Source: Parachryseolinea silvisoli (GTDB taxonomy: Bacteria > Bacteroidota > Bacteroidia > Cytophagales > Cyclobacteriaceae). From it: DNA of 64,000 bases. The notes under the pieces are model-generated. The model was not told the origin of the DNA. It did not search any database and saw only the letters and a program-made list of their open reading frames with translations. The stretch spans positions 2,170,001 to 2,234,000 of the forward strand of contig NZ_JAIOAO010000001.1 in assembly GCF_021190955.1 (NCBI RefSeq), in the 5' to 3' direction. The translations under genes were made by a program, and so were the position numbers. Shown here piece after piece: positions 9,062 to 17,926 of this stretch (within the stretch, counting starts at the first letter, position 1; every line of letters starts with the position of its first letter).

Positions 9062-9567
9062 TTGTTAATAACGCGACGGCCTCCGCGAAAGCGTTTCTGG
9101 TAATACTCGGCAAAGAGGTTTGTCTCCACCACACCCAATGTGCTGGAGGCGTGAATGAACTTGATGTTGTCCTTGCCCTTCCGTTCTGTCACCAGTCCTA
9201 CATGCGTTACTTTGCGTTTACGGTTGCCCGTGGCAAAGAATACGAGGTCGCCGGGTTGCAGATCTTTCATGTCTACTTCCTCGCCAATCTTGCTTTGCCC
9301 TTCGGAGCTGCGGGGCAGGCTGACGTCAATCACACGAAAGGAGTTGATGAGTAAGCCCGAGCAGTCCATGCCTGCGCGAGAGGTGCCACCATACTTGTAC
9401 GGTGTGCCGATAAAGCTGCGCGCTGCGCCAATTACCTGGTCCGCCCGATCATCCCTAACACGCGCTTGTTTGTGCGCGCTACAGGAGAATAAAAGAAAAA
9501 GTGTTGCCGTCAGGACGACCGGAAGCAGTTGCTTTTGATTAATTTTGAGTTCAAAAAATTGCTTCAT
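9058..9567 (-). CDS. NlpC/P60 family lipoprotein, cell-wall peptidase
   Basis: NlpC/P60 enzymes cut peptide bonds in murein, typically gamma-D-Glu to diamino acid. The 169-aa product has a signal peptide with lipobox LFSC (C29), then the domain with the catalytic Cys in AGMDCSGLL (C69), His in VTHVGLV (H122) and the third polar residue in FIHASS (H139). It is like the Spr/MepS type: short, lipid-anchored, no extra binding domain. I chose the Met at 9567; the frame runs to 9636 but would overlap the divergent flavoprotein gene. The stop codon shares bases with the stop of the convergent gene at 9061. Confidence 0.92.
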   Translation of the reverse strand: MKQFFELKINQKQLLPVVLTATLFLLFSCSAHKQARVRDDRADQVIGAARSFIGTPYKYGGTSRAGMDCSGLLINSFRVIDVSLPRSSEGQSKIGEEVDMKDLQPGDLVFFATGNRKRKVTHVGLVTERKGKDNIKFIHASSTLGVVETNLFAEYYQKRFRGGRRVINN

Positions 9568-9604
9568 ACCGAAGTTTAAAAAGTACAACAAATATACCAG
9601 ATTC

Positions 9605-11020
9605 ATGCCATTTGCAGAAGTATCTACCGACATCATCGGCCTGTTTGAAGGAATTGTAGGCGCAGAACATGTGATCGTGGACCCTGAAAAGCGCTATAAC
9701 TATTCCCACGACGAGACAGAGGACTATTCGTTCCTGCCCGATGTGGTGCTGCGTCCCGGCACGACCGATGAGGTAAGCCGCATCATGCGTCTCTGCAACG
9801 AGCATTCGCTGCCGGTGACCCCGCGCGGTGGCGGCACGGGCCTGGCCGGCGCGGCTCTGCCCATTGAAAAGGGCGTCGTGGTGTCCATGGAGCGCTTTGA
9901 CAAAATTCTCGAAATCGACGAGCTCAACCTGCAGGCCACAGTAGAGCCCGGCGTGATCACCGAAGTATTTCAAAACGCCGTCAAGACGAAGGGCCTCTTC
10001 TACCCGCCCGATCCCGCCAGCCGCGGCACCTGCTTTATCGGCGGCAACGTGTCGCAGAACAGCGGCGGCCCCAAGGCTGTGAAGTACGGCGTCACGCGCG
10101 ACTACGTCCTCAACCTGGAAGTAGTCCTGCCCAATGGCGAAGTCATCTGGACCGGCGCCAACGTGCTCAAGAACTCCACCGGCTATAACCTCACGCAGCT
10201 CATGTGTGGCAGCGAGGGTACGCTCGGTATCATTACCAAGATCGTGTTTAAGCTCCGCGGCCTCCCGCAAAAGTCCGTGCTGTTGCTCCTGCCCTTTGTC
10301 ACCAACGCCGAAGCTTGCCGCGCCATCGCCGAAATATTCCGCGCCGGCGTACAACCTTCCGGCATGGAGTTCTTCGAACGCGAAGCGGCAATGAAGACCA
10401 TCGACTACTGTGAAAAAATCTATGCCGCCAAGGTCACGACGTCGTTCCCCGAGAACATGGACGCCTACCTGCTCTGCGAACTGGACGGCAACGACGACGA
10501 AGTATTGATGCGCGACGCAGAACGCGTGATGAACGTGGCCGAGCAGTTCCAGGTAGGAGAAATTCTCTTTGCCGATACCGCCGCGCAAAAGGACGAGCTG
10601 TGGAAGATTCGTAAGAACATCTCCCCCGCGGTAAACGCATACTCCCTCACAAAGTCGGAAGATGTTGTCGTGCCCCGCGCCAACCTGCCCAAGCTGATCG
10701 TCGGCATCAAAGAGATCGGCAAGCAGTACGGCTTCAACTCGGTATGCTTTGGCCACCTCGGCGACGGCAACCTGCACGTAAACGTGCTGAAAGAAAATAT
10801 CAGCGACGAAGACTGGCACACCAAGATCGTCGAAGGCATCGGCGAGATCTTCAAGCTCACCGTAAGCCTCGGCGGCACACTGTCCGGCGAGCACGGCATC
10901 GGCATTGCCAAGAAGCCCTATATGTCGATCGCCATGCGCGAAGCCAACCTCGCCGTCATGCGCGGCATCAAACTGGCATTCGACCCAAAAGGTATACTCA
11001 ACCCAGGAAAGATATTCTAA
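9605..11020 (+). CDS. FAD-binding oxidoreductase, GlcD / D-lactate dehydrogenase type
   Basis: The 471-aa product has a PCMH-type FAD-binding domain with PVTPRGGGTGLAGAALP (about 75-91) and GGNVSQNSGGPKAVKYG (about 133-149), and a C-terminal oxidase domain with CFGHLGDGNLHVNV and LSGEHGIG, which holds the metal and substrate-binding His residues of the GlcD/DLD family. It should oxidise a 2-hydroxy acid such as glycolate or D-lactate and pass electrons to a quinone or another carrier. GlcE/GlcF partners are not nearby, so D-lactate is somewhat more likely than glycolate (inference). The start MPFAEVSTDII at 9605 fits; a frame from 9545 is an unlikely extension. Strong GC-rich codon use gives a long false reverse frame. 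Confidence 0.92.
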   Translation: MPFAEVSTDIIGLFEGIVGAEHVIVDPEKRYNYSHDETEDYSFLPDVVLRPGTTDEVSRIMRLCNEHSLPVTPRGGGTGLAGAALPIEKGVVVSMERFDKILEIDELNLQATVEPGVITEVFQNAVKTKGLFYPPDPASRGTCFIGGNVSQNSGGPKAVKYGVTRDYVLNLEVVLPNGEVIWTGANVLKNSTGYNLTQLMCGSEGTLGIITKIVFKLRGLPQKSVLLLLPFVTNAEACRAIAEIFRAGVQPSGMEFFEREAAMKTIDYCEKIYAAKVTTSFPENMDAYLLCELDGNDDEVLMRDAERVMNVAEQFQVGEILFADTAAQKDELWKIRKNISPAVNAYSLTKSEDVVVPRANLPKLIVGIKEIGKQYGFNSVCFGHLGDGNLHVNVLKENISDEDWHTKIVEGIGEIFKLTVSLGGTLSGEHGIGIAKKPYMSIAMREANLAVMRGIKLAFDPKGILNPGKIF

Positions 11021-11032
11021 CCACAATGGTTG

Positions 11033-11077
11033 CTGGCGCAAGTCTTAGCCCCGCCGCGGGGCGGAGACTTGTGCCTG
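11033..11077. repeat. REP-like palindromic element, copy 1
   Basis: GGCGCAAGTCT (11035-11045) pairs with AGACTTGTGCC (11066-11076), one G-U pair, and an inner CCCCGC/GCGGGG stem extends it. The same ends recur at 21972 and in two copies at 47105-47309. Downstream, up to about 11180, degenerate pieces such as AGACTGGCGT belong to the same family. Confidence 0.75.
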
Positions 11078-11183
11078 TCTTGTACTGTAGCCATTCGTGG
11101 TGGATCCGCTGGCACCAAAGGCGCAACCACAGACTGGCGTGGAGTCAGTTGGCGCTGAAGGCCGCAATTCGTATTTTTCCATC

Positions 11184-11507
11184 ATGGAACTGATCATCAC
11201 CATTCTCGCGGTCGCAGCACTCGCCCTTGTCTTTTACCTCCTCTTCAAAGTATTCAAGTTCATCACCCGCCTCATCCTGGTCATCATCTTTCTGGCCCTG
11301 GCCTACATCACCAACCCATCCCTGGTTCGCCACGAAGCCGCCGTGCGCACGAAATCCGAAAAAGACGGTACATCACTCGAAGGTTGGACCGTTACCGTTA
11401 CAGATCTAAAGGTAGCTTCCATCACACGCCTGACCCAGGGCAACAGCAACAAGGCCGTCGGCGTCGGTGCATTCACGAGGGTATGGATCTTCCGTGCCGT
11501 GCCTTAG
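11184..11507 (+). CDS. Small membrane protein, unknown
   Basis: This 107-aa product starts MELIITILAVAALAL and has two closely spaced membrane segments within the first 40 residues, followed by a soluble part with TNPSLVRHEAAV and a C-terminal GVGAFTRVWIF. That N-P...H and G-x-G-x-F-x-x-V-W pattern reminds me of DUF4359-like small membrane proteins, but the match is weak. The upstream in-frame Met at 11097 would lie in repeat-derived sequence, so 11184 is preferred. It sits between a REP-like repeat and the DUF1080 gene on the same strand. Confidence 0.6.
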   Translation: MELIITILAVAALALVFYLLFKVFKFITRLILVIIFLALAYITNPSLVRHEAAVRTKSEKDGTSLEGWTVTVTDLKVASITRLTQGNSNKAVGVGAFTRVWIFRAVP

Positions 11508-11586
11508 CGAGGCCTACCACTGACGGAAAAAAGGTCGTGCGTGTGGTCATTCCTTGCTATATTTCATAAAATCAAATTCCACAACC

Positions 11587-12357
11587 ATGATCCAGAGAAT
11601 GACCTATGCCTGTCTGTTAGCCTCGTTGCTGGCGTGCAGTACCAAAAAAACCGAAACACCCGCGGCCGATACTACCGCTACAAAACCGGAAGTCGTGGCG
11701 CCTGCTGCTTCACCGGCGGCACAGCTGTCAGAAGCCGACGCCGCGGCCGGCTACAAGCTATTATTCGATGCCCAGACACTCACCGGCTGGAAGTACTTCA
11801 AGGATAAACCCAGCGACAGCTGGGACGTTGTCGACGGCACGCTACACTGCAAGCCTTTTGTGGACGGCCGTGAGAACCAGCGCGCCGATATCATGACGGT
11901 CGATGAATACGCCAACTTCGAGCTGGCCTTTGATTGGAAAATCTCCGCACAAGGCAATAGCGGCGTGATGTTCCGCGTGACGGAAGAAAATGATCAACCG
12001 TACCTGTCAGGCCCCGAGTTTCAGCTCATCGACAACGAAGGTTATCCCGGCGACCTGAAGCCCGAGCAATTTACCGGCGCCAATTACGACATGCATACCG
12101 CTCCGGATGCAAAACCTAAACCGGTGGGTGAGTGGAATGAATCACGATTGGTCGTGAACGGCAACCACGTAGAACATTGGTTGAACGGCGCCAAGGTGGT
12201 GGAATATGAGCTGGGCTCTGCCGACTGGAAAAAGCGCAAAGCCAAAAGCAAGTGGAACGACGCCAAGAACTACGGCACCGCCAAGACCGGCCACATCGAC
12301 TTCCAGGATCACAACCACGAGGCCTGGTTCCGGAATATTCGCATTAAGACATTATAA
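11587..12357 (+). CDS. DUF1080 (3-keto-disaccharide hydrolase-type) lipoprotein
   Basis: The 256-aa product has a lipoprotein signal (LLASLLAC) and a low-complexity Thr/Pro/Ala linker to about residue 48. Then comes one DUF1080 domain: GYKLLFDAQTLTGWKYF, the concanavalin-like core FELAFDWKISAQGNSGVMFR, and the last strand GHIDFQDHNHEAWFRNIRIK. DUF1080 proteins are jelly-roll glycoside-binding or hydrolase domains; some cleave 3-keto-glycosides after a sugar oxidoreductase. The activity of this one is inferred from family only. The ATG at 11587 gives the best signal peptide; an earlier Met at 11554 does not. An inverted repeat element follows the stop. Confidence 0.9.
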   Translation: MIQRMTYACLLASLLACSTKKTETPAADTTATKPEVVAPAASPAAQLSEADAAAGYKLLFDAQTLTGWKYFKDKPSDSWDVVDGTLHCKPFVDGRENQRADIMTVDEYANFELAFDWKISAQGNSGVMFRVTEENDQPYLSGPEFQLIDNEGYPGDLKPEQFTGANYDMHTAPDAKPKPVGEWNESRLVVNGNHVEHWLNGAKVVEYELGSADWKKRKAKSKWNDAKNYGTAKTGHIDFQDHNHEAWFRNIRIKTL

Positions 12358-12368
12358 TGAAATATACC

Positions 12369-12462
12369 CAGCCCTGAAAGGGCGCAACAAAATAGCCCAG
12401 GCTGAAGCGAAGGCCTGGGCTCACCCAACCATCACACCTCAGCCCTGAAAGGGCGCAACAAT
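12369..12462. repeat. AGCCCTGAAAGGGCG repeat element, copy 1
   Basis: Two direct copies of AGCCCTGAAAGGGCGCAACA (from 12371 and 12441) flank the hairpin TAGCCCAGGC...GCCTGGGCT (12394-12422). Each unit is itself a hairpin (GCCCTGAAAGGGC). The same three-part layout returns at 39206-39306. Such elements are spread between genes in many Bacteroidota and other phyla; origin is unclear. Confidence 0.8.
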
Positions 12463-12472
12463 TCGAAGTTTC

Positions 12473-13618
12473 CTAACTCCACTGCGGCATACCCGTCACA
12501 AACTCCTGCACATTGTGCTTCGTCACAGCACCCAGGTCGTTGCGCTGAACAAATACTTCGTGTTGACGAGTGGAACTGGTGCCTCGTTTCAGAATATCCT
12601 GAATGACCGACAAGTATTTTTCGTAGCCCATCTTTGCCGCATATGGACGAAGCGTCTTCAGCCAATCGGCAATATCCTTCCGCAGGAGCTTAGTCTTACC
12701 ATTGCGCGTTACCACTACTTCCGCATCGAGGCCGTAGCGTATGGCACGCCATTTATTCTCGCGAAAGATCCAATGTTTGAGCGGTGTGCGCGCGCTTACC
12801 CACTCATCTTCGTGCTCGCGAAACCAATGTGCCAGCAGGTGTATAAAAGCCACGATGCCGAGTGCTTCGGCCAGCGACGCGGGCTCGTCACAAAAACGCA
12901 GCTCCAACGTACCCAGCGTGGGACTGGGGCGTAAATCCCACCACAGGTCTTTCATACTTTGAATGGCCTTCGAGCGTAGCAGGAAATGATAGAGCTTCTC
13001 AAACTCCGACCAATTCCCCACCAGGTACGGCATGCCCGCGGTGGGCATTGCCTCGTACGTTGTCGGACGGCATGACGAGAGGCCGGTGTACATGCCCTGC
13101 CAAAACGGAGAGCTGGCCGACAACGCCAGAATGTGCGGCAGGAAACTCATAAAAAAATAATTGTAGCGTATACATTCTTCTCCCGACGCCATGCCGAGGT
13201 GTACGTGCATGCCGTATACGGCCATACGGCGGATAAGCCATTGGTTGCGATCGATCAGCTCGTTGTAGCGCGGCGAGGGCGTAATGAGGCGATCTCGGTA
13301 ATCCGCCAGTGGATGCGTGCCCGTAGAAGAAAGGGCTAGTCCGAGGCCGGCACTAACCTGGCGTGCGTGCGCCAGCGCTGTGGTCAGGTCTCGCTCAACC
13401 GCCTGTACGTCGGCACACACACCCGTGACAATTTCCAGGGTGCTTTGAAAGAACTCTTCTTTGAATGTTTCGGAATCGACCCGCTCGAGAATCTCTGCGG
13501 CACGCGGCGTGAGCTGCAACGTCTGCTGATCGAGCACCTGCAGCTCGAGCTCCACTCCCAGCGACAGCGTTTGCTGACTGCTGGTGAACGGCAATTCGAC
13601 AAGATGGTTATCCGGCAT
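12473..13618 (-). CDS. YbdK-type carboxylate-amine ligase (GCS2 family)
   Basis: The family makes an amide bond between a carboxylate, often glutamate, and an amine such as cysteine with ATP. The 381-aa product has the N-terminal metal/ATP motif SLGVELELQVLD, MHVHLGM with the GCS2 histidines, and RAIRYGLDAEVV in the C-terminal part. Length is near that of E. coli YbdK (372 aa). The weak glutamate-cysteine ligase activity of YbdK is the only firm precedent, so the real substrate is unknown. The start MPDNHLVELPF at 13618 is preferred; an in-frame Met at 13678 would read into the asnB leader. Divergent from asnB. Confidence 0.88.
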   Translation of the reverse strand: MPDNHLVELPFTSSQQTLSLGVELELQVLDQQTLQLTPRAAEILERVDSETFKEEFFQSTLEIVTGVCADVQAVERDLTTALAHARQVSAGLGLALSSTGTHPLADYRDRLITPSPRYNELIDRNQWLIRRMAVYGMHVHLGMASGEECIRYNYFFMSFLPHILALSASSPFWQGMYTGLSSCRPTTYEAMPTAGMPYLVGNWSEFEKLYHFLLRSKAIQSMKDLWWDLRPSPTLGTLELRFCDEPASLAEALGIVAFIHLLAHWFREHEDEWVSARTPLKHWIFRENKWRAIRYGLDAEVVVTRNGKTKLLRKDIADWLKTLRPYAAKMGYEKYLSVIQDILKRGTSSTRQHEVFVQRNDLGAVTKHNVQEFVTGMPQWS

Positions 13619-13682
13619 GATAAAAATTAAAAAAGATACCGGGCAATCTACTAACTTTCCGACAACAATCACCATCAACTAC

Positions 13683-15584
13683 ATGTGTGGCATTACCGGC
13701 ATCTTTGCCTTTAACCTCGTCGGCAAGTTCAACAAGATACACGTTACGAATGCTACGATGTCGCTCAGCCGGCGCGGCCCTGACTTTCAGGATATTTATC
13801 TCGACGATTGGGTTGCGCTCGGCCATCGTCGCCTCTCGATCATCGACACCGCGTCGATTGCGCACCAACCCATGTGGGATGAAAGCAAACGCTACGGAAT
13901 TGTTTTTAACGGCGAGATCTTTAATTATCAGGAGCTACGCGATGAGCTGATCGCCAAGGGCTATTCGTTCTTTTCACATTCCGACACCGAGGTACTGCTG
14001 AAGCTTTATATCGACCAGCGTGAAAAATGTTTGTCGCGCCTCAACGGGTTTTTCTCGTTTTGTGTATATGATAAGGAAGAGCAAAGCTTTTTTGTGGCAC
14101 GCGACCGTTATGGCATCAAGCCCCTGCTCTACGTCTTCGATGAGGACAAGTTCATCTTCGCCTCGGAGATGAAGGCGGTATTGCAATACGGCATCGAAAA
14201 GACACTGGACTACAGCTCACTGTATTCATTTTTGCAACTGAATTATATACCGGCACCCGACACAATCTTCGCGCCGGTCAAAAAGCTGATGCCCGGTCAC
14301 TATATGACGGTGCGCCGGCAGCAACTCGATATCCAACCGTATTATCAGATCCCCTACGAGCGTGAAAAAGAAAACGCAAGTGGGCTCTCGTATGATCAGG
14401 CCAAAGAGAAACTAAAAACATTGCTGGAGGCCGCTGTACAGCGTCGGCTGGTGTCCGATGTACCACTGGGCTCTTTCCTGAGCGGAGGCGTCGATTCTTC
14501 TGTCATCTCGGCACTGGCTGCGCGACACAAGCCAGACCTGCACACCTTCTCGATTGGCTTTCGCGACGAAAAGTTTTTTGATGAGACCGACTATGCCCGT
14601 GCCGTCGCGAAAAAATTAAACACCCGGCACACCGTTTTCTCCCTCACGAACGACGACCTCTTCGCACACGTACATGCCGTGCTGGAGTATACCGACGAGC
14701 CTTTTGCAGACTCCTCCGCCCTGGCGGTATATATTCTCAGTAAAGAAACGCGCAAGCACGTTACCGTAGCACTGTCGGGCGATGGTGCGGACGAGCTGCT
14801 GGCCGGCTACAACAAACACGCCGCAGCATACCGCATGCTGCACCCGGGCTGGAAAGAAAACGCGGTGACAGGCCTGCAGGGACTATGGAAAATATTACCC
14901 AAATCGCGCAACAGCACGCTCACCAATAAAATCCGGCAGCTGGCGCGCTTTAGCGAAGGTGCGTCGTTGTCGACCCAGGACCGTTACTGGCGGTGGGCAT
15001 CCTTTGCCAGCCAGGACGAAGCCCTGGCGTTGTTGCAGCCCGCCCTACGCACAGAGGCCGGGTTGCAAGAGTTTATGCCGCGCCGTAGTACTTTGCTACG
15101 CACGCTGCCCCCGCACGAAAACATCAACGACATTCTGCTGACCGACATGAACGTGGTCCTACCAAACGATATGCTCACGAAAGTGGACCTCATGAGCATG
15201 GCCAATGGATTGGAAGTACGGGTGCCTTTCCTCGACTACCAGGTTGTAAACTTCATCTTTAGCCTGCCGGAGTCCTATAAAATTGACCACCGTTTGCGCA
15301 AGCGCATCTTACAGGACGCATTCCGCGATGTATTACCCGAACAACTGTATAACCGGCCGAAGAAGGGATTTGAGGTGCCATTGCTGAAGTGGTTCCGGCG
15401 CGAGATGCGGTCGCTTATTACCGACGATCTGTTGTCGGAAGCCTTTGTCACCCAGCAGGGCATCTTTCACTATCCTGAAATAGACAAGCTCAAAAAGCAG
15501 CTCTTCTCCAACAATCCTGGCGACGTGCATGCCCGCATCTGGGGCCTGGTCGTCTTCCAGTCGTGGTGGAAAAAGTATCATTAG
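13683..15584 (+). CDS. asnB: Asparagine synthetase (glutamine-hydrolysing)
   Basis: Converts aspartate, glutamine and ATP to asparagine and glutamate in the cytosol. The 633-aa product begins MCGITGIF with the nucleophile Cys2 of the class II amidotransferase, followed by SLSRRGPDFQD and FNGEIFN. The synthetase half has the PP-loop SGGVDSS at 267-273, GDGADELLAGY and EVRVPFLDYQVV. This start is forced by the need for an exposed Cys2, so the 33 codons upstream of it in the frame are not coding. Length fits the long AsnB1-like form found in amino-sugar and capsule clusters, so a role in modifying a surface polymer is possible. No such neighbours are seen. Confidence 0.95.
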   Translation: MCGITGIFAFNLVGKFNKIHVTNATMSLSRRGPDFQDIYLDDWVALGHRRLSIIDTASIAHQPMWDESKRYGIVFNGEIFNYQELRDELIAKGYSFFSHSDTEVLLKLYIDQREKCLSRLNGFFSFCVYDKEEQSFFVARDRYGIKPLLYVFDEDKFIFASEMKAVLQYGIEKTLDYSSLYSFLQLNYIPAPDTIFAPVKKLMPGHYMTVRRQQLDIQPYYQIPYEREKENASGLSYDQAKEKLKTLLEAAVQRRLVSDVPLGSFLSGGVDSSVISALAARHKPDLHTFSIGFRDEKFFDETDYARAVAKKLNTRHTVFSLTNDDLFAHVHAVLEYTDEPFADSSALAVYILSKETRKHVTVALSGDGADELLAGYNKHAAAYRMLHPGWKENAVTGLQGLWKILPKSRNSTLTNKIRQLARFSEGASLSTQDRYWRWASFASQDEALALLQPALRTEAGLQEFMPRRSTLLRTLPPHENINDILLTDMNVVLPNDMLTKVDLMSMANGLEVRVPFLDYQVVNFIFSLPESYKIDHRLRKRILQDAFRDVLPEQLYNRPKKGFEVPLLKWFRREMRSLITDDLLSEAFVTQQGIFHYPEIDKLKKQLFSNNPGDVHARIWGLVVFQSWWKKYH

Positions 15585-15611
15585 CACGCCCGCGGGCGGG
15601 GCGGCATACAT

Positions 15612-15632
15612 CTTTAGTAGGGAATACTAAAG
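15612..15632. other. Hairpin CTTTAGTA-GGGAA-TACTAAAG before the DUF4403 gene
   Basis: An 8-bp perfect stem with a 5-base loop, 15 bases before the ATG at 15648. The left arm plus loop, CTTTAGTAGGG, is the reverse complement of the 11-bp unit repeated at 39038-39090. It could be a 5-prime UTR stem. No T-run follows. Confidence 0.4.
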
Positions 15633-15647
15633 CCTCCCCCTGCGCGC

Positions 15648-17075
15648 ATGAAAAAAGCCCTGTTACTTCTATCGCTGTTAGCGTGCTGCCTGGCGGGGTG
15701 CGAACGCATCAAGCCCGAGCCGCCGCCTGCCACGACACGCGACACCGAATTGCTGCTGCCGCTCTCCACCGTCAACCTGCCCGTGTATTATCACCTCGAC
15801 AGCCTGGCCGCCACCCTCAACGGCAAAATGAAAGGCTCCTTTATTCAGCAATGGATCAAGCTAAACGACCGCGGCGATAGCCTGTACCTGGAAATCGCTC
15901 GTACCCGTCCCGTGGTAATCGAGTGGAAGAAAGAGAAGCTTGCGTTTGCCTTCCCGGTGAGCGTAAAAGGAAAGTTCATCAAACGCGTAGCGGGTATCAA
16001 AGTAAAAAATGCTACACCCATCGCCATGGAAATGGTTTTGCATCTCGCCACAAACGTTCTCATTAACAAGGACTGGAATTTACTGACGCAAACGGATCTG
16101 CAACGGATTGTCTGGATCAAGGATCCTTTTTTGAAAATCGCGATGGTACGGATCAATCTGCGAAAAATTGTTGAACAAACGATCCTGTCAAATCGGGAGG
16201 CACTTTCGGGAAAAATGGACCAGGTCTTACACGACCGGTTGGCTACACGCACAGTGATCGAGAAGCTGTGGAACGATATCCAGAAGCCTATCCGCATCAA
16301 CAAGAAGGGCACCGAAGTGTGGCTGAAGCCCACCGCGCAAGACTTGCAGGCACGCGTGACACAACGCGGCAATTTTATTGTACTCGAGACCGAGCTCAAG
16401 GCTTATGTGCGCACCGTGCTCGAAACGCAGGAGATGCCGGCCACCAACACTGTACTGCCGCCGTATAAAGCCAAAAAGACCGATACCGATAGCCTGACGC
16501 TATATGTCCTGGCTAAGCTTCCCTTCCGCACCATCAACACCCTGTTGAAGAAAGAGCTGGGCAACCATACGTTTACCGCCCAGGGTTACTCCACTACCAT
16601 AAAAGACCTCGACGTCTACGGCACCGAAGAAGGTATAGCCATACGGTTACAATTACGCGGCGATGTGGACGGCCGGGTATATTTGCGCGGAGTGCTGGCG
16701 TACGATACCATGAAGGCCGTGTTCTTTGTGCAGAAGTTCAATTTCGACGTAGACTCTCAAAACAGCCTGGTGAACTCCGCCGACTGGCTGCTGCACGACA
16801 ACATGCTGGAGATCGTCAACGAAAAGCTTACCATCCACACACAATCGTGGATCGACCAGTTGCCAGGGCTTATCGAGAAAGGTGTCGAGAACGGCCGCTC
16901 AGGCGATAAGATCAATTTGCAGGTGGCCGCGCTGGACGTGAAGCCTCAACAGATCATTGTTACCAAAAATGACGTGCAGGTAGTACTAAAAGCAACGGGA
17001 CAGGCCACGATCGGGCTTCACCAGAAAGTGTTTAAGGGTAAGAAAAAGAAAAACCGGCCCAAAATTCTAAGCTAA
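15648..17075 (+). CDS. DUF4403 family lipoprotein
   Basis: The 475-aa product has a lipobox (CCLAGC) and a periplasmic body typical of DUF4403. It starts with the strand LPLSTVNLPVYYHLDSLAATLN, has two similar halves of long amphipathic beta strands, and includes the segment VYLRGVLAYDT. The fold is related to BPI/LPS-binding tubular lipid-binding proteins (known for DUF4403 by structure prediction, so an inference here). The very C-terminus is basic (GKKKKNRPKILS). It begins 63 bases after asnB; the hairpin between them makes a shared transcript uncertain. Role unknown, perhaps lipid or envelope related. Confidence 0.85.
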   Translation: MKKALLLLSLLACCLAGCERIKPEPPPATTRDTELLLPLSTVNLPVYYHLDSLAATLNGKMKGSFIQQWIKLNDRGDSLYLEIARTRPVVIEWKKEKLAFAFPVSVKGKFIKRVAGIKVKNATPIAMEMVLHLATNVLINKDWNLLTQTDLQRIVWIKDPFLKIAMVRINLRKIVEQTILSNREALSGKMDQVLHDRLATRTVIEKLWNDIQKPIRINKKGTEVWLKPTAQDLQARVTQRGNFIVLETELKAYVRTVLETQEMPATNTVLPPYKAKKTDTDSLTLYVLAKLPFRTINTLLKKELGNHTFTAQGYSTTIKDLDVYGTEEGIAIRLQLRGDVDGRVYLRGVLAYDTMKAVFFVQKFNFDVDSQNSLVNSADWLLHDNMLEIVNEKLTIHTQSWIDQLPGLIEKGVENGRSGDKINLQVAALDVKPQQIIVTKNDVQVVLKATGQATIGLHQKVFKGKKKKNRPKILS

Positions 17076-17280
17076 GGCCTTAAAAACACCCTGCCTCACT
17101 AAAAAACATATCAATTATTTAAAATAAGGTTGATATTTTAACGCAACTACAACGATTTCTGATATTTTTATTAAAAAACAGTTCTATTTTTAACGAATAA
17201 GTGAGAAAATTGTTCCTACAACGCGCGTCATTCGGCATCTGAATGAAGGAATGGAGGATAAATGAGCATTAGCATTCATT

Positions 17281-17407
17281 CAATCCCTTAGCACCAGCGA
17301 TGGGATTAAAGCGACATTCAAGAGTTGCCAGTGCACGCCGGGTTTAACGGACTATTTTGGCGTCTGGTTGTTTAGTAGGGTCAGGTGGAAACACCTGGCC
17401 TTTTTTT
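17281..17407 (+). ncRNA. Candidate small RNA with intrinsic terminator
   Basis: A strong terminator (stem GGTCAGGTG 17379-17387, loop GAAA, CACCTGGCC 17392-17400, then seven T) lies in a gene-free region on the plus strand, more than 300 bases after the nearest upstream stop. The DUF4403 transcript could end here, but the distance favours a separate RNA. GGCGTCTGGTTGT (17359-17371) just before the stem recurs before the glutamine synthetase terminator at 21912. The 5-prime end is a guess; I see no clear promoter. Confidence 0.4.
17379..17407 (+). terminator. Intrinsic terminator with GAAA loop
   Basis: Nine-base-pair stem with one G-U pair, four-base GAAA loop and seven T. It is isolated from coding sequence; see the candidate small RNA. 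Confidence 0.85.
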
Positions 17408-17645
17408 ATGTCTCCTCTTCGTCCAGTCATAAAGCCGCACTTCCCGCGTGCTCCGTTAACCTTGAGCCCCACGTGTTTCGGTCCTTTAACACGGGCTTAT
17501 GTCGGACTAAACTCGCACTCTACACGGAGAATACTCGGAGACATCCCCGTCATTGGCCGGCCATTCAAACCCACTATCCCCTGCACATTTGAGCACATGC
17601 TCCCAAACCTTACATCCGGCTTACTGCGACGTGATTGAATTATTC

Positions 17646-17673
17646 CAATTGTGTGCTCCAAAGCACGCAATTG
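17646..17673. other. 12-bp stem-loop in the non-coding region
   Basis: CAATTGTGTGCT (17646-17657) pairs with AGCACGCAATTG (17662-17673), loop CCAA, one G-U pair. No T-run follows, so it is probably not a terminator. Confidence 0.5.
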
Positions 17674-17814
17674 AACCTACTCCATGGGGAAAACACACAT
17701 ACAAAATAAAATTAGATCATTCTACATAATCGCGCTACAACATTCTGCATAACGAGGATTATTGAAAATATTATAATTTTCGAGGTAGCTTGGTTTAAAA
17801 AGAACCATGACTAC

Positions 17815-17842
17815 AACGTTTTCGGAAATATTTCACGAAAAC
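17815..17842. promoter_or_regulatory. AACGTTTTCGG motif within an inverted repeat upstream of amt
   Basis: AACGTTTTCGG (17815-17825) overlaps the 7-bp inverted repeat GTTTTCG (17818-17824) / CGAAAAC (17836-17842) with an 11-base spacer, about 85-110 bases before the amt start. The spacing of half-sites (18 bp centre to centre) would suit a dimeric regulator. The same 11-mer stands upstream of two other genes in the window. Confidence 0.35.
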
Positions 17843-17926
17843 AGGTTTGTTTTTTACCTTATTGTTAAAAAATTTATACCAATAAGGCGCTAAATGAACG
17901 TCATCAAACCCTAAAACTAAATAACT

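Larger units (their letters stand above)
17076..17926. other. 850-bp non-coding region before the ammonium transporter gene
   Basis: No convincing gene is seen on either strand. A 93-codon frame at 17357-17638 starts inside a hairpin region and has no protein-like features. The stretch holds a candidate small RNA ending at 17407, a stem-loop at 17646-17673 and an inverted repeat GTTTTCG-N11-CGAAAAC at 17818-17842. The first 180 bases are AT-rich, as expected for a promoter zone. Length and structure suggest regulatory RNA or multi-site control of the nitrogen genes that follow. Confidence 0.6.

Noticed and set aside
9551-11041. 496-codon frame on the minus strand opposite the flavoprotein gene
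   Set aside because: It is the mirror of a GC-rich, strongly biased gene; the protein has no family features, while the plus strand carries all GlcD motifs.
17357-17638. 93-codon frame in the amt upstream region
   Set aside because: Starts inside a terminator hairpin region, Pro/Arg-rich, no hydrophobic pattern; better explained as non-coding.
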